Source: Oegoconia quadripuncta (taxonomy: Eukaryota; Arthropoda; Insecta; Lepidoptera; Autostichidae). Taken from it: a stretch of DNA of 64,000 nt. Under the pieces are notes generated by a model. It was not told the origin of the DNA, did not search any database, and saw nothing but the letters and a program-made list of their open reading frames with translations. Below are positions 11,001-19,216 of this stretch, piece by piece. Position numbers and translations under genes: made by a program. The stretch covers positions 27,701,578-27,765,577 of the forward strand of contig OX438744.1 of the NCBI GenBank assembly GCA_949316235.1. Reading direction: 5' to 3'. Positions within the stretch are counted from its first letter, which is position 1. The number at the start of each line of letters is the position of its first letter.

Positions 11001-12952
11001 AGGGCGCCACTGGACGGAATAAACACGGGCGTCATACAAAAGCACCGTATTGTTTTTGGGTGCCGAACACAACTGTTCAAACATAGAGTTGTCTTTAATT
11101 TTCGATACCCTTTGAAAGACATAGGTGAGTACACAATTAATGATTCATATTCAGTTACTCGCTTGCCACTTGGTAGATGTGACAAAAAGTGAATATATAA
11201 ATAAATAAATATCCTCAGACTTACACACAGCGCCCTCTAGTTCCACATTAAGCAACTACGCTTGGATTGTTTATACCAGGTGGCTGATATATTTAAAAAA
11301 ATGTATTTGTGTAAACAGATACAAATTTTATTGTAAGCATTTAGATTTAAAGCCATGCTCTAAGCGGGATTCGAACCCCTGACCTTTTAGTATAGCAGTT
11401 ATAATATATATAATAATATAGTTAGGCCTATTTAATAAACGCGACAATGACAGGTGACAGGCGACAGATGACAATCCGACAATTTGACAAAATTTTGTTT
11501 AATAAAATTATCACTGATAAATACGTCATGATGGAAAATCTACAAATATGTCGACTTGTCGTGACAATTTGACATATTTCTGTTTAATAAATAAATTCCC
11601 TTCACAGGCGACATATGACAATTTGTCCAGAAAAACTTGTAAAATTTGTTTTATTAAACACTATTTGTCAATTTGTCATAGATTTTCGACAGGCTTTTCA
11701 TCCACGACTTTTGTCGCTTTTACAAAACCTGACAATTGTCGCTTTTATTAAACAGTTTTCCAGCCTGACAATTTTGTCAGTATTTGCCTGTCGCATTTGG
11801 ACTTAATTGTCATCTTTATTAAACGCCACTTGTCGCGACAATTCAACTTATTTGCCAAAATGTGACAAATTTGTCGTATTGTCGCGTTTATTAAATAGGC
11901 CCCTGGTCGTCAAAAATATGTACATAGCTATTCCCTTTATCCGACTACAGCGAAACTAAAAAGAGCGAAACTAAAACTAATAAGAGTATATGACGTCATG
12001 ATAGATTCAATATGGCGGTGCTAGCAGCCATTTTGTTGCAGTTGACATCAAATAATTAAAAATCAGCGTCAATTCAAACATGCTTTATTTTGTAGGTACT
12101 AATTGTGAAATAGCCTGGCATGCGAACGAGCTGGCTATGTCCAAGGATGTTTATCATCTAAATAGTCTGATATTTTATAACATGCTTTCTTAATAAGTTT
12201 CTGTTTTATAGTATCTCTAAATTTATCAACAGCAACCTTATTGAAAAAGCGTATACATGCCTTTGAATGCATACTGAATTTGCGGAGGCGACTTATGTGA
12301 CCTGCAAGTTTATCTTTATTTCTTGTATTGACATCATATTTATCACTATTTTTCTTAAATGATGCAATATCTTTTTGGCATTTTTTAAATGTTCAAGAAT
12401 GTAATATGAAGATTACCTACTATATTAAATCTGTGGTGAAGGGAAGGTTAGAATATTCTCTTAAAACTTATCTCTAAGGGACATTGCAGGGGGCCGATCG
12501 CGCTAAGTTTGAACGATAATACCAAAGCTATACCACAACCAAAAACGTTACGAAGCACATTTCATATCGCGGTAATCATTTGAACGGAAATTAAATTAGT
12601 TTTTTTTTATAGTCGTGGTTAGCTCTATACATTTTGGGTTTAGTATTACTTTGGTAGCGTTAACGATATATTCCTTCACAAAAAATAACGCAATACGATT
12701 TTTTTCATCAGCTAAACTAAAGCTAAACCAAAACTAAAAACGTTCCGTTTGAACGGTAAAAACCTTTTAAAATAGCGCGATTAATCCCCTGGGCAAATAT
12801 TATCACGCGCGATATAAATGTTTATCGCGCGCGTCATGCTACGGGTGCAGATGTAATCCAATAAATAAAATGAATTAAATTCTAACGCAATCAAAATGAC
12901 TGCTTCTCACCTGCTTTGCAAACGGTGGTATTATTCTCTCTCGTTCAGCCAT
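5051..12952 (-). CDS. Tret1-like: Tret1-like MFS sugar transporter, gene A
   Basis: Three exons: 12911-12952 (MAERERIIPPFAKQ, donor CAG|GTGAG), 8468-8603 (136 bp, acceptor ACTAG, donor GG|GTACG) and 5051-6339 (acceptor TTTTAG, stop TAA). The predicted protein is 488 aa, typical for insect Tret1-like transporters. Exon 2 holds TM1 (SGVLFNMVAMGMGISYPSSL); exon 3 holds TM2-TM12. Visible motifs are ERWGRK (about 79-84), EYSSPKHRG (134-142), PESPVWL (190-196) and PETKDKT (450-456). A hydrophilic central loop separates TM6 and TM7. TM7 reads MEASGRHVFPAY (273-284), lacking the QQxSGxN of glucose/trehalose carriers. Exon 3 starts inside a split codon, so the GTG at 6334 is not a start. Intron 1 is loaded with nested transposons. 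Closest paralog is gene D. The role is inferred plasma-membrane solute transport; substrate unproven. Confidence 0.88.
6390..6588 (+). repeat. SINE-C, partial
   Basis: It shows TGTGGCTCAGTGGAGGAGAC, then ACATCGTGAGAAAACCTGCA and CATGTGAAGTCCCCAACCCG, all SINE-C landmarks. The 3' part is lost at a junction with (AGAATAGAATAAAAT). It lies in intron 2 of gene A. Confidence 0.7.
6590..6830 (-). mobile_element. unclassified retroelement 3' fragment
   Basis: AGAATAGAATAAAATACATT on the plus strand looks like the tail of a minus-strand retroelement, followed by about 200 bp without a recognisable frame. It abuts the broken SINE-C. Confidence 0.35.
7207..7400 (-). mobile_element. LINE tail with (GATTA)n
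   Basis: The repeat TAGATTAGATTAGATTTATT lies next to AT-rich sequence and matches the tail layout of minus-strand LINEs in this window. No coding remnant. Flanking 6831-7206 and 7401-7590 show only AT-rich sequence. Confidence 0.35.
7596..7906 (-). mobile_element. DNA transposon remnant sharing the end of the 15.8-17.1 kb element
   Basis: GGTGGCACTATTTATGCA, then AATGAGGACTCCAGCAACAC and CTCACTTAAAATACTGACAG, match the right half of the element at 16,548-17,092. It ends AATAGCTGAATTCCACA. The segment 7755-7865 is expanded into about ten copies of a degenerate 11-bp unit (CCATTTGGCAC type). Confidence 0.6.
8066..8455 (-). mobile_element. LINE 3' fragment, (TCAAA)n-tail family
   Basis: The tail (TCAAATCAAATCAAAATATT) is at the left; the reverse strand still reads a degraded RT C-terminus ([16 protein letters not shown]). 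It is inserted in intron 2 of gene A, close to exon 2. Confidence 0.7.
8634..9920 (-). mobile_element. RTE-like LINE 3' fragment, interrupted
   Basis: Minus-strand pieces read WQWGGHIPRRTDGQWGIEIL and ILEWRPRNGKRSVG (near 9,630-9,730), then GCAGGCTGCTTCCAACCGGT. The last part (AGGCCTATGTTCAGTAGCGG and the GATGATGA tail) is at 8634-8686. A TIR element (8687-9567) sits between these two parts. Joining them gives the normal 3' end of this LINE family; compare 36,110-36,930 in this window. Confidence 0.7.
8687..9567. mobile_element. GC-core TIR element, copy 1
   Basis: It is bounded by inverted repeats sharing GGTCTAACAAAATTAACCC next to TATA on both sides, so a TA or TATA target duplication. 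The inside has a strongly GC/CpG-rich core at about 8830-9000 (GGCCGCGCGCTCTAAGTACT) amid AT-rich flanks. A second copy is at 52,505-52,936. About 340 bp (9155-9495) are extra relative to that copy. No transposase frame; the overlapping short frames look non-coding. Confidence 0.75.
9946..10206 (+). repeat. SINE-B
   Basis: Head, B-box GGGTTCGAATCCC, GATGAATACGGACATGTGTA and 3' ACTAGATGGCGCTGTGTG are all present. It lies in intron 1 of gene A. Confidence 0.88.
10228..10554 (+). repeat. SINE-A, full length
   Basis: Begins GCCTCCGTGGCTCAATTTAA and ends CCCGTTGTGCAT plus A8. The B-box GGTTCGATCCC lacks one base of the family form. It follows SINE-B by about 20 bp. Confidence 0.88.
10612..10694 (-). 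mobile_element. 51-bp LINE tail insertion with 16-bp target-site duplication
   Basis: A perfect direct repeat AAATCGACATGGGGAC lies at 10612-10627 and 10679-10694. It flanks a minus-strand LINE 3' end that contains (ACAAACAAACAAA) and TATTCTTTATTGTACAACAA, the same tail as at 18,654 and 18,903. This is a textbook 5'-truncated retrotransposition. Confidence 0.8.
10715..10960 (-). mobile_element. LINE 3' UTR fragment
   Basis: AAAGATTTTATTTCGTAGGA and the CCCAGAGAAGAACGACCAAG motif mark the (TCAAA)n-tail LINE family. 5'-truncated. The following 10,961-11,200 carries no recognisable gene. Confidence 0.6.
11208..11912 (-). repeat. SINE-B interrupted by a palindromic MITE
   Basis: The 3' part (CACAGCGCCCTCTAGTTCCA on plus) and head (GAACCCCTGACCTTTTAGTA) are at the left. 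The last bases of the head (CTGGTCGTC) reappear only after 11,903. The MITE at 11,425-11,901 separates them. Confidence 0.7.
11425..11901. mobile_element. palindromic MITE with GGCCTATTTAATAAACGCGA termini
   Basis: Left end GGCCTATTTAATAAACGCGA is matched by the reverse complement at the right end (TCGCGTTTATTAAATAGGCC). The inside is rich in GACAA / TTGTC words in both orientations and TTTAATAAA. About 477 bp with no protein-coding frame of note. Confidence 0.8.
12060..12486 (-). mobile_element. LINE 3' fragment
   Basis: The minus strand reads a decayed RT C-terminus (KKAYYKISDYL-like; FNKVAVDKFRDTIKQKLIKK-like) and ends at GACATTGCAG where a MITE begins. Same family as 24,400-24,856. Confidence 0.65.
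12487..12791. mobile_element. MITE with CAGGGG...ATCGCGCTA termini
   Basis: Left end CAGGGGGCCGATCGCGCTA and right end TAGCGCGATTAATCCCCTG are inverted, with internal GTTTGAACG and CCGTTTGAACGG words. About 305 bp, AT-rich inside, lying 120 bp upstream of gene A exon 1. Confidence 0.65.
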
Positions 12953-13105
12953 TATGACGACACACAAGTATTTTGTAAATAATTTAAAATTATATTTAAC
13001 ATGTGGATGAGTGTGCGATTCTACGCACGCAAAAATGTGTTTTAAGTGACTAACATCTGCTTTCACTTCAGCATGTACAGTCGTGTGCAAAATTTAATGT
13101 TTCAA

Positions 13106-13310
13106 ATAGATAGATAAACATTTATTGCATGTAGTACATATACACACATAACAATTTTTACAAACACAAGTACAGAAACATCAAATATTATTTGTGTGCC
13201 GCAGTATACAACAAGGCTACAGCTCAGTGTATGGATTTACCCGAGGCGAGCAAAACAATGGTATTCTGCTGGAACCTGAGGGTTGGTCACATGGCACCAA
13301 TGGAACTTTA
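13106..13310 (-). mobile_element. LINE 3' fragment
   Basis: Second copy of the 4,636-4,960 repeat: TAGATAGATAAACATTTATTG and CAACAAGGCTACAGCTCAGT. It lies upstream of gene A; no frame survives. Confidence 0.5.
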
Positions 13311-13479
13311 ATTGTGTTTGGTGTTTTTAAATTAAAAACTAACATAATTGGTAAATGAATTTTATATAAATCACATTAAAACTTACTTGAATAAGTATTT
13401 AAAAACCAAAAAATATAACAGTATATTTTGTATTTTACGGACGCCATGTTGATTTTTTTTACATAATATGTATCCTATG

Positions 13480-13625
13480 ACACTCCGGGTACCAAGACGA
13501 ATCTAACGACACCATGCACTTCGAAATTTGTCGAGCCGTTTAGGCTATATACAACGGACATACATACTTACCTACATACATACGCTCGATAAACATTACC
13601 CTCTTTTCTTGGGCAGTCGGGTAAA
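13480..13625 (+). repeat. interspersed repeat 3' end
   Basis: It includes TTGTCGAGCCGTTTAGGCTA and ends TTGGGCAGTCGGGTAAAAA, a style of 3' end common in lepidopteran repeats. The class is not certain. Confidence 0.35.
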
Positions 13626-13782
13626 AAGGCAACCTTCTACTTAATTTAATTTACGCAATTTATTTGAATGAAATTTGGTATGTATCCTGTATTTAAACAT
13701 AGGATAACGCGGCAACTGCTTACTTTATCGAGACAAAAAATATCCTATATAAAGCATGCATGTTAGATTAGAATATTCATCA

Positions 13783-13886
13783 TCTCAGCCCGTAAATATC
13801 CTACTGCAGGAATATTGGCCTTCCCTCGCATAATGAGGGAGTATGGGCCATAGTCCAGCACGCTGGCCCAATGCGGGTTGAGGGCT
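13783..13886 (-). repeat. SINE-C 3' fragment
   Basis: The plus strand reads CAGCCCGTAAATATCCTACT, CTTCCCTCGCATAATGAGGG and CCCAATGCGGGTTGAGG, the reverse of the SINE-C 3' half. Confidence 0.7.
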
Positions 13887-14009
13887 TAGAAATTATGAAC
13901 TATTAATTTAAGCAGTTTAATAATCGAATAGAATATCCCTACTCGTAAAGGTCCTACGTAACGTGCATACACACATAATATATTCACTCATACAAACACT
14001 CATACAAAC

Positions 14010-14032
14010 ACCCACACACACACACACACGCA

Positions 14033-14115
<83 letters not shown>
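14010..14115. repeat. (CA)n microsatellite
   Basis: About 100 bp of near-perfect CA dinucleotides. Confidence 0.97.
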
Positions 14116-14117
<2 letters not shown>

Positions 14118-14176
14118 CTTAAAACTGTATCAACATAATAATATACTTAAGTATTACGTAAGGTTTACTTACGATA

Positions 14177-14448
14177 AGGGTTCGATCCCCAGCGGGGTAC
14201 ATGTTTAAATACTCGGTTTGGTTGGTGGTAGGACATTTTAAAATGTCCGCCTGGCCAGCTACCACCATCTAAATCTGCCGCCAAGCAGCAATGTTAATAG
14301 CATTGTTGTGTTCCGGTTGTAAGAGATAAGATAGCGAGTCCTCCAAATGTGTTGGGGTTTCCGGGTCAGTACGCTTCCACCTCTCATCTTCACTTAACAT
14401 TAGGTGTGATTGAGGTCAAGTACGAACCCGTCTTGCATAAAAAAAAAC
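14177..14448 (+). repeat. SINE-A, 5'-truncated
   Basis: It starts at the B-box (GGGTTCGATCCCCAGCGGGG) and continues to CGTCTTGCAT plus poly-A. The A-box part of the head is missing. Confidence 0.85.
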
Positions 14449-14599
14449 AAGACATAATGATAGTTATTAAGAAAAAAATATAAAAATTGATAAAAAAGGT
14501 CCCTGGACCATACGTATACTCGTTCACTCACGTCATAGAGAGACCACATGTTTCAGGTCGCTAAATTGTAATGTTTACCTAAATATAACAAGGTGCTAC

Positions 14600-15360
14600 A
14601 CAGCAAAAAGCGACAAATATATGTCGCAGATAGTGATGAATTAGCAACGGAATTTATAATTTGGACCGTCGCATGAGCATGACTATCATACTCGTAGTAC
14701 GCGGTTTGGTACATGAAGACCTGGTGGCGCTAGTATCGCCACAAATGGCACGGTGACAACGTTTACAGTAATGTTAGGTCTGCACATCGAAAATGTTTAT
14801 AATTTTGCTACCAGCCGTCATAGGAATCGGACCACCACTTACTACATCATGACTTGGACTACCTTTTAACGACTGTTTGGTGTAGTGGTTATAAACCACT
14901 ATACCAAAACATCGCGGGTTCGAATCTCGCTAGGGGCATATGTTTGTGTGATGAATACAAACATGTTTTCCCAAGTTATGGATGTTTTTCATAATATGTA
15001 GATATTTACTTACAAAAAAAATGTATTTGTGTAGTTTATTAACCATCTGGTATCCATAACACAAGCCTAGATGCTTACTGTGGACCTAGATGGCGCTGTG
15101 TCTACATACAAAAGATATTTATATATTTATATTTATTATCATCCACGTTTGGAAGAATCCGGTGAGTCGTTACTTAATAAGACTTTAGTCATGAAATTTG
15201 AGCAGACGGGATTGTAGACTAGATAGTATAAATCCACAGACTGTATGAAAAGGCCACGTTGGATGGCATGAGGGCCATACAAATGTTTACCCTTCAATGG
15301 TAAGCATCTCAGGTTATGATTGTATGTGGATAAGTGGTCTGTTATTGCTAGCTTAAAGGT
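14600..15360 (+). repeat. unclassified repeat, split by SINE-B
   Basis: Segments 14,600-14,868 and 15,113-15,360 match, in reverse, the block at 21,105-21,560 (for example AATGTTAGGTCTGCACAT versus ATGTGCAGACC..., and GTTTACCCTTCA...TAAGCATCTCAGG). No coding frame. SINE-B inserted in the middle after the repeat was formed. Confidence 0.6.
14869..15112 (+). repeat. SINE-B
   Basis: Head ACGACTGTTTGGTGTAGTGG, B-box GGGTTCGAATCTC, and 3' CCTAGATGGCGCTGTGT. It interrupts the unclassified repeat on both sides. Confidence 0.85.
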
Positions 15361-15684
15361 TTAAGGTAATCGGGCCTGTCTTCCATCAGTGGCAGACTAT
15401 TACCTCATTTTCTAAAATATTAGTATGACTCTGATATCCCATTCGCATTTAGTAGCTTGACATAATATACCACGAGAGGCTGCAGTCGTTACAATCGCTA
15501 GTAAGACCCGCGTTTTCCCGACATAATATAAGGTACCGTCCGCTCATAATCTTATCCATACCAAATACTACAGAGATGAACGCTGATCTCTACAATATAG
15601 GCCTTCCGTCTAATACAGACCAGAAGACCACTAAAAGATGAGTCAACATGTAATTTGTACAATGGTGATGTCGATTCGGATGTA

Positions 15685-15813
15685 CACCAACTAAACTAAA
15701 CTGAACTGGACTGGACTGGACTGCACTGAACTGAACTGACTGACTACATCGCCCCGACATGTAGGTTGCTTGCGACGTGCAGGTTGCTTGCATGCATTGC
15801 ATATGCAATGCAT
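15685..15813. repeat. ACTGG/ACTGA simple repeat and 22-bp perfect palindrome
   Basis: Degenerate ACTGG, ACTGA and ACTAA pentamers run from 15,689 to 15,748. A perfect 22-bp palindrome occupies 15,792-15,813 (core TGCATTGCATATGCAATGCA). It abuts the long-TIR transposon. Confidence 0.8.
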
Positions 15814-15830
15814 AATACTAGAATTCACTC

Positions 15831-17092
15831 AGTGGAATTCAGCTTTTTTGACCATGTCAAAAAACTGTGATAAAACAGTGCCCAAAGGAAAAAACTTGTG
15901 TCAGTAAGTTTAAGAGTAATCTAATATTTTAAGTGAGCATTCTGTTGTTTTTGCAGAACTATTTGTGGAACTTATACAGGGTGAATTTGAATTCGTGTAA
16001 CCCCCATTAACTGGTGACGCCACTATGGATTACGTACAACTTTCCCCGAGCGAAACATAGTCGAATTCAATCAAAAAATCTACGAATACCCATACAAAGT
16101 AAACCATTCTGAAAGCACCTTTAGTATTGGAAGATCAACACTTTTCGGCTGATGACTCCACTACTGATTACGACCACCTTTCCACATTAAGCATAGTCGG
16201 ATTCAGCCGAAAATTATTGGACTTTTTTCTTTTTTTTTTTTATTAAAAACTGGTTTCGCGTTTGACTACAATCTCACCTGATGGAAAGTGACGATGTAGC
16301 CGAAGATGTATCACGCGCACCCAGTATTATGTCTATTCACTCTAGACTTGAAGATCCCAAGGTTGTAAGTGTCGGGAAAAACTTGGACTTCCGTACTAAA
16401 GGTGGTTTCAGAATGGATTACTCTCTATGGATACAGGATGGAGTAATCGAAAGTTTTTTGAGGGGTTCCTTAGAGAAAGTTGTTGGTAATTAGGAATGGA
16501 GTCTCCAGTAAGCAGGAATTACACGAATTCAATTTCACCCTGTATATGTGGGTGGCACTATTTATGCACATTTTTTTGAGATACAATTTATAATCATTGA
16601 TGAAGCAGTCTCTCTCCCATTGTTAACAAATATTTGTGTAAATATATTTCGGAAATGGAGATAAAACTTTAAGTAGGTACATAAAATGTCTAAATTGTGC
16701 GTTTTGTCATTTGTCTATCTGTGCTACGTCACTGTGATTGTTCTATTTTTATGTATAATAATATATTTACTTATTTATTTGTTCTAGACGGTGAAGGGTG
16801 AAAATAATAATTAATAACCGATCGAATAAAACGAGGACTCATTAAACCGGTCATTCTTTCCCGTGACTTTTCCTCTACGTTGTCATTGGCAGAATTTATT
16901 ATGTCAATATGGCACGATAAAAAAAACCCATAAAAAAAAAAAAAGCAGTATCTGTGTATGACAATGAGGAATCCAGCATCACGTGATGCCAGAGCGCTCA
17001 CTTAAAATATTCACTACAGTGGAACAATTTTTTTCCTTTGAGCACTATTTTGTCACAGTTTTTTGACATTATCGAAATAGCTGAATTATATT
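15831..17092. mobile_element. non-autonomous DNA transposon with about 120-bp TIRs
   Basis: The left end (GTGGAATTCAGCT, then GTCAAAAAACTGTG, AAAACAGTGCCCAAAGGAAA, ATTTTAAGTGAGC) is the inverse of the right end (GCTCACTTAAAAT, TTTGTCACAGTTTTTTGACA, ATAGCTGAATT). No transposase. A second MITE (15,977-16,542) is inserted near its left side. Related fragments lie at 7,596-7,906 and about 17,946-17,965. Confidence 0.7.
15977..16542. mobile_element. MITE with TA-flanked CAGGGTGAA termini
   Basis: Left CAGGGTGAATTTGAATTCGT and right ACGAATTCAATTTCACCCTG are inverted and each is flanked by TA, suggesting a Tc1/mariner-like TA target duplication. A poly-T plus TCACCTGATGGAAAGTGACG fragment of another repeat interrupts it near 16,225-16,310. 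A partial copy is at 35,003-35,203. Confidence 0.75.
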
Positions 17093-17239
17093 AATCATTT
17101 ATTTATAACAAGGTTAGGATAGATAATTTAATACGTTAGTATAAAATATATTATTATATATATGTACAATATATAAACAACTTATAATAATATAATACAA
17201 TTTATTATAAAAAAAAAAAATCACAAATAAAAAACTAGC

Positions 17240-17750
17240 CCCAAGTCTCTGGTTGGTGGAAAGGTACCCAGAAGGCTGGCCGCATTCGCTGTATAGCGAG
17301 GCTGATTCTCTGACCAAAGTATTGGAGAACCTTCGTGATAATGTAGATATAGAGAGGGAGCGCAGGGCGCTTTTCGTCCGGTGCAACATGTTGGCCCCCA
17401 GATTTTCTCGCTGTACCGCTCATGTTAAGGCGACGCTTTTTAAAGCATATTGTCAGTCATTTTACACGAGCAATCTGTGGGTTAATTATACGCAGAGGAC
17501 GTATAGTGCGCTGCGCGTTCAGTTTAATAACGGGTTCAGAATGCTGATGGGGCTGCCGCGTTTCTGTAGCGCATCAGGAATGTTTGCCGATGCGCATATA
17601 GACGGTTTTCACGCCATCATCAGGAAACGTAGCGCATCGATTTTGAAGCGCGTGCGCGGCAGCTCCTACACCATCCTGAGCACACTGGCGGACAGGTGGG
17701 ATTCCGTGATGCTGCGGCACTGGATACGCTTGCACACCTCCAAATAGTGC
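17240..17750 (+). mobile_element. LINE reverse transcriptase C-terminal fragment
   Basis: A 164-codon frame (17,253-17,747) has RCNMLAPRFSRCTAHVKATL, LFKAYCQSFYTSNLW and ILKRVRGSSYTIL, the thumb/C-terminal region of a non-LTR RT. No catalytic YADD is included. The frame is fairly intact, so the insertion may be young. A decayed relative lies at 43,700-43,830. Confidence 0.8.
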
Positions 17751-18189
17751 TGATTGTGCCGCAGCAGTCGTATGGTCCCTTCTGTTCACAGTTATTAATA
17801 GTTATTATAGATTTAAGTTACTAACTTAGGTACTCCTATTTATTTTTAAGTTACTAACCAAAATATGGGTCTAATCCTGAAATAAACTATGTTTATTTTT
17901 ATTTATTTATTTTTTTATTTATTGGCCAGCCCTCCGAAATAATAAGCTCCCTAATAGCTGAATTCCACTTTGTGAATCAAGCACATTCTATTTCGATGAT
18001 TTCGTTCTCTTCATTCCGACCTCCCCCGTTACTTCATTGCAGTGTTTACTAGCAAATCGTGTATTCATATTAAAAAATACCGACTTATAATAGCATCCAG
18101 AGCTAAGTATTGAGGGTTCAAAATACGCTGAATTGTTTACGGTACTGCCCGATGTCTTTGCTGGGGATAATATTGAAAGAAGTTGAACG

Positions 18190-18600
18190 CCGGCTCTTGG
18201 ATCATGCGAAGTGTCGACAAGTCTCGCCACCTACTAATTACAAAAAAGAAAGAGCTCCGGGGTAAAGTCAACCTTAATTAAATAATACATATTTTCATCC
18301 ATCCACATTCTATTGAGATATTGCTTTCTTACAATATAATACACATTTATAAAATGTATTAAGTACTACAAAATTAATAATTTACCACATAATTCAGAAA
18401 AATAATCAGTCATATTCCTTAATTCACTAACATTAACTTATGATTTTCAAATAATAATAATAACATAAGAAAACAACAAAACGAGTTTGAAACGAGTGCA
18501 TGTGGTTACCAATTTTTGCTGTACGCACTGACGCGTTGAGGGCACGAGCGGAAAGCGGAGCGGGGATCGGGAGGGGAAGCATTTATTGCCCTGAATGTGG
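18190..18600 (+). repeat. duplicated block of unknown nature, copy 1
   Basis: GAAGTGTCGACAAG, AAAGAAAGAGCTCCGG and AACAACAAAACGAGTT...TGTGGTTACCA recur in reverse at 36,965-37,320, and the left half recurs at 25,540-25,780. A GC-rich part (GAGCGGAAAGCGGAGCGGGG) ends it. A minus-strand frame 17,988-18,230 overlaps its left edge and is not recognised. Confidence 0.5.
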
Positions 18601-18653
18601 CTGGGCTCAAGTTCATTTCGGCACGTAATATTACATGGAAACTTATAAACTAA

Positions 18654-19020
18654 CAAACAAACAAAATATTATTTATTGTACAACAATAAGAAACATAACA
18701 ACGATAAATAAGAAAGAGGGGGATAGTACAATTTGGCGGCCTTATCACTAAAAGCGATCTCTACCTAATACCTAGTAAATTTATGTCAATTTAACCCATT
18801 TGGGTTAATACTTATTATTTAATTAGTACTACTTCTTAATCATCGCAGATCAAAGTAGATGGATCGATTTTCCTTACAATATGATTTTCTTATATATCCT
18901 AATGGAAGAGATTGCTTTTAGTGATAAGGCCGCCAAATTGTAATATCCCCTTTTTCTTATTTATCGTTGATATGTTTCTTATTGCTGTACAATAAAGAAT
19001 ATTTTGTTTGTTTGTTTGAT
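18654..19020. repeat. inverted pair of LINE 3' ends
   Basis: Arms at 18,654-18,773 (minus) and 18,903-19,020 (plus) share TTTTAGTGATAAGGCCGCCA, TTATTTATCGTTG and TATTTTGTTTGTTTGTTT. They are separated by about 130 bp. It is two oppositely oriented truncated insertions, or one duplicated by inversion. It lies 3' of gene B. Confidence 0.75.
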
Positions 19021-19216
19021 TTCAATCGTTTCGTATTATAACTATCAAAGTTAATTTGCATCATTTTTAAACTAAGAAAAAAAATAAAAATTGAGCATTG
19101 GATTACCCAACGGTAATGCTGCATTTTCCCTTATAGAGTTTGATTAACTCTGATCGTTCCCACATAGTAAATGGACTTAGGCGCTGACAAAGTAACCCTC
19201 TTAAGAGATATACAAT

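Noticed and set aside
11548..11806. Overlapping small plus-strand frames
   Set aside because: They lie wholly in the palindromic MITE and have no domain-like sequence.
14047..14114. Cysteine/valine-repeat and histidine/threonine-repeat proteins
   Set aside because: Translation of a (CA)n microsatellite.
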